Assembly: GCA_944472155.2 (NCBI GenBank)
Contig: OX235279.1
Span: 119,032,110 to 119,096,109 of the forward strand
Length of the DNA: 64,000 nucleotides
Source of the DNA: Trichobilharzia szidati
Lineage: Eukaryota > Platyhelminthes > Trematoda > Strigeidida > Schistosomatidae
Direction of reading: 5' to 3'
Shown: in pieces, positions 62,839 to 64,000 of the stretch
Position numbering within the stretch: the stretch's first letter is position 1
Layout of the letters: each line of letters opens with the position of its first letter
Notes under the pieces: model-generated
Told to the model about the DNA's origin: nothing
The model's database searches: none
The model's input: the letters and a program-made list of their open reading frames with translations, nothing else
Position numbers and translations under genes: made by a program

Positions 62839-64000
62839 GATGAGCATAATTGTTAAGTCAACTAGAGGTCGGGCGTTTGTTGAAATTCGACACAATAATG
62901 ATAATCAACTGTTGTTTATCGAGAGGGTTGGTCTAATGGATATCTTCCAGTCGCTTAATGTGTAGACTGTAATTGTGTATATTGTCTTTCTTTAACGAAC
63001 GCATTTGTTGTAAACTCACATGTTTCAATTTTCTTTTTTTAAATTTTTGTGATTATTATTCATCTCACTTATCCAATCACATAATGAACATTAGCTGTGG
63101 TAAGTGAAACAAATAAAAATCTTATGAAAAGTTTGATAAACTTTTGTCGATTCAGAATTCATTGGGATTTGCATTGGTTGAATTCACATTGTATGATATT
63201 CACAAGTTATCTATCATTTAGGTGTCTACGGGACTTACACTCAAATAACTTTCTTAATAACACGATATTTTCACGACGTGTTTTCAAATCTACTTGAAAA
63301 GTTAGAATTCAAATTTTTGTGGAAAGGTAATTAGTCTACTTTATCCTGAAATCCGCCTCTGTTTACTGCAAAGATATTTGATCCAAGTATTCGTCCAAAA
63401 TGTCTTCTCTTCAGTCAGCTTGACTAACAGGAATAACACAGCTAGTTAAGTTTGGTTATTGAAAGGACTGTTTTGCAAATTATATTGCTGCATAAGGCTC
63501 ATCGTGATGTATACGTAGGTCATAACTCATTTATACAAAACTGAGTTTTAGGATATAACCAATACTTCTCAAATAAAGTAAATTTCAATATTTGAGCTGT
63601 TGAAAACGAGAAAAACCCTTAGTTCTTTCTAGTTAACTTGTTTTTGGCTACTGAAGTAGTTTGGTTAAGTCAGTAGTGAACGATATCACTGTTATACATC
63701 CTGGGTGGTGATAATGATGAGCAGCAAGTTTGTAGTCTAGGTCAGTCAATGACTAATGCTGATTCACAGGAGACTCATATAATAAGCACTAACATTCTTG
63801 TAGAGTGATTTGACAAATCTCAGTCATGATCGATGGCTGAGATACACTTTTAGCACAATACAGCCCTATCCCTTGAGTTTAAAGAAATAACCAAGCATAA
63901 CTGCAACATAAAAAACACCTACACACCTATAAAGTCATGCTTATTTCATAAAGTGAATCATGTAGATTGGTAAATGTGAAGTGACATCTTAGAAAGTGAA
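62839..64000. other. IFT52 3' UTR and downstream flank
   Basis: No further gene is supported. AATAAA at 63112-63117, about 270 bases past the stop, is a possible polyadenylation signal. The rest is AT-rich with short unsupported ORFs. Confidence 0.45.

Noticed and set aside
1..64000. CRISPR array, bacterial operons or a viral genome
   Set aside because: No regular spaced repeats, no ribosome-binding-site gene strings; spliced eukaryotic genes and retroelements explain the window.

Overview
The window looks like nuclear DNA of a flatworm, most probably a blood fluke (Schistosoma). It is AT-rich. The host genes have 30-45 base introns near the 5' end and multi-kilobase introns further 3'. The repeats are those of schistosome genomes: RTE and CR1/Jockey LINEs, Gypsy-type LTR elements, Penelope-like elements, tRNA-derived SINEs and Sm-alpha-like hammerhead SINEs. 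The species cannot be fixed from the sequence alone.

Three host genes are supported exon by exon. (1) 94-4720, minus: three exons of aminoacylase-1 (ACY1, M20 zinc peptidase family); the 3' end lies beyond the left edge. (2) 12682-21110, minus: five exons of an L7Ae-fold protein that reads as the RNase P/MRP subunit RPP38. (3) 40541-62838, plus: nine exons of the intraflagellar transport protein IFT52. The joined exons give 434 codons, close to the usual family length, across 22 kb. Weaker host candidates on the minus strand are a short gene divergent from IFT52 (39653-40282) and a possible first exon (37451-37523).

Most of the rest is mobile DNA. 4.8-8.8 kb holds a foldback element, RTE LINE relics and a SINE. 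9352-12090 is a young 2.7 kb LTR retrotransposon with identical 175-base LTRs, a 5-base target duplication, a polypurine tract and one intact 767-codon ORF in which gag is fused to the middle of reverse transcriptase. Its leader has no tRNA primer site but is reverse-complementary over 14 bases to its own LTR, which suggests self-priming. 13.6-16.5 kb holds two RTE fragments inside an RPP38 intron. 21.8-26.3 kb is a decayed CR1-like LINE on the plus strand. 27.6-36.1 kb holds two decayed Jockey/CR1-like LINEs on the minus strand.

The 12 kb sixth intron of IFT52 is dominated by Penelope-like elements of at least three lineages. One copy (42519-46229) is nearly intact, has 0.93 kb inverted arms and a 15-base target duplication, and carries a hammerhead-like fold near each end. 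The last IFT52 intron holds another Penelope relic, SINEs, a Gypsy relic split by a later insertion, and a short palindrome made of two Penelope ends.

The host genes are unrelated in function (amino-acid deacylation, tRNA/rRNA processing, cilium assembly). The mobile elements sit in introns or intergenic DNA and spare the exons.
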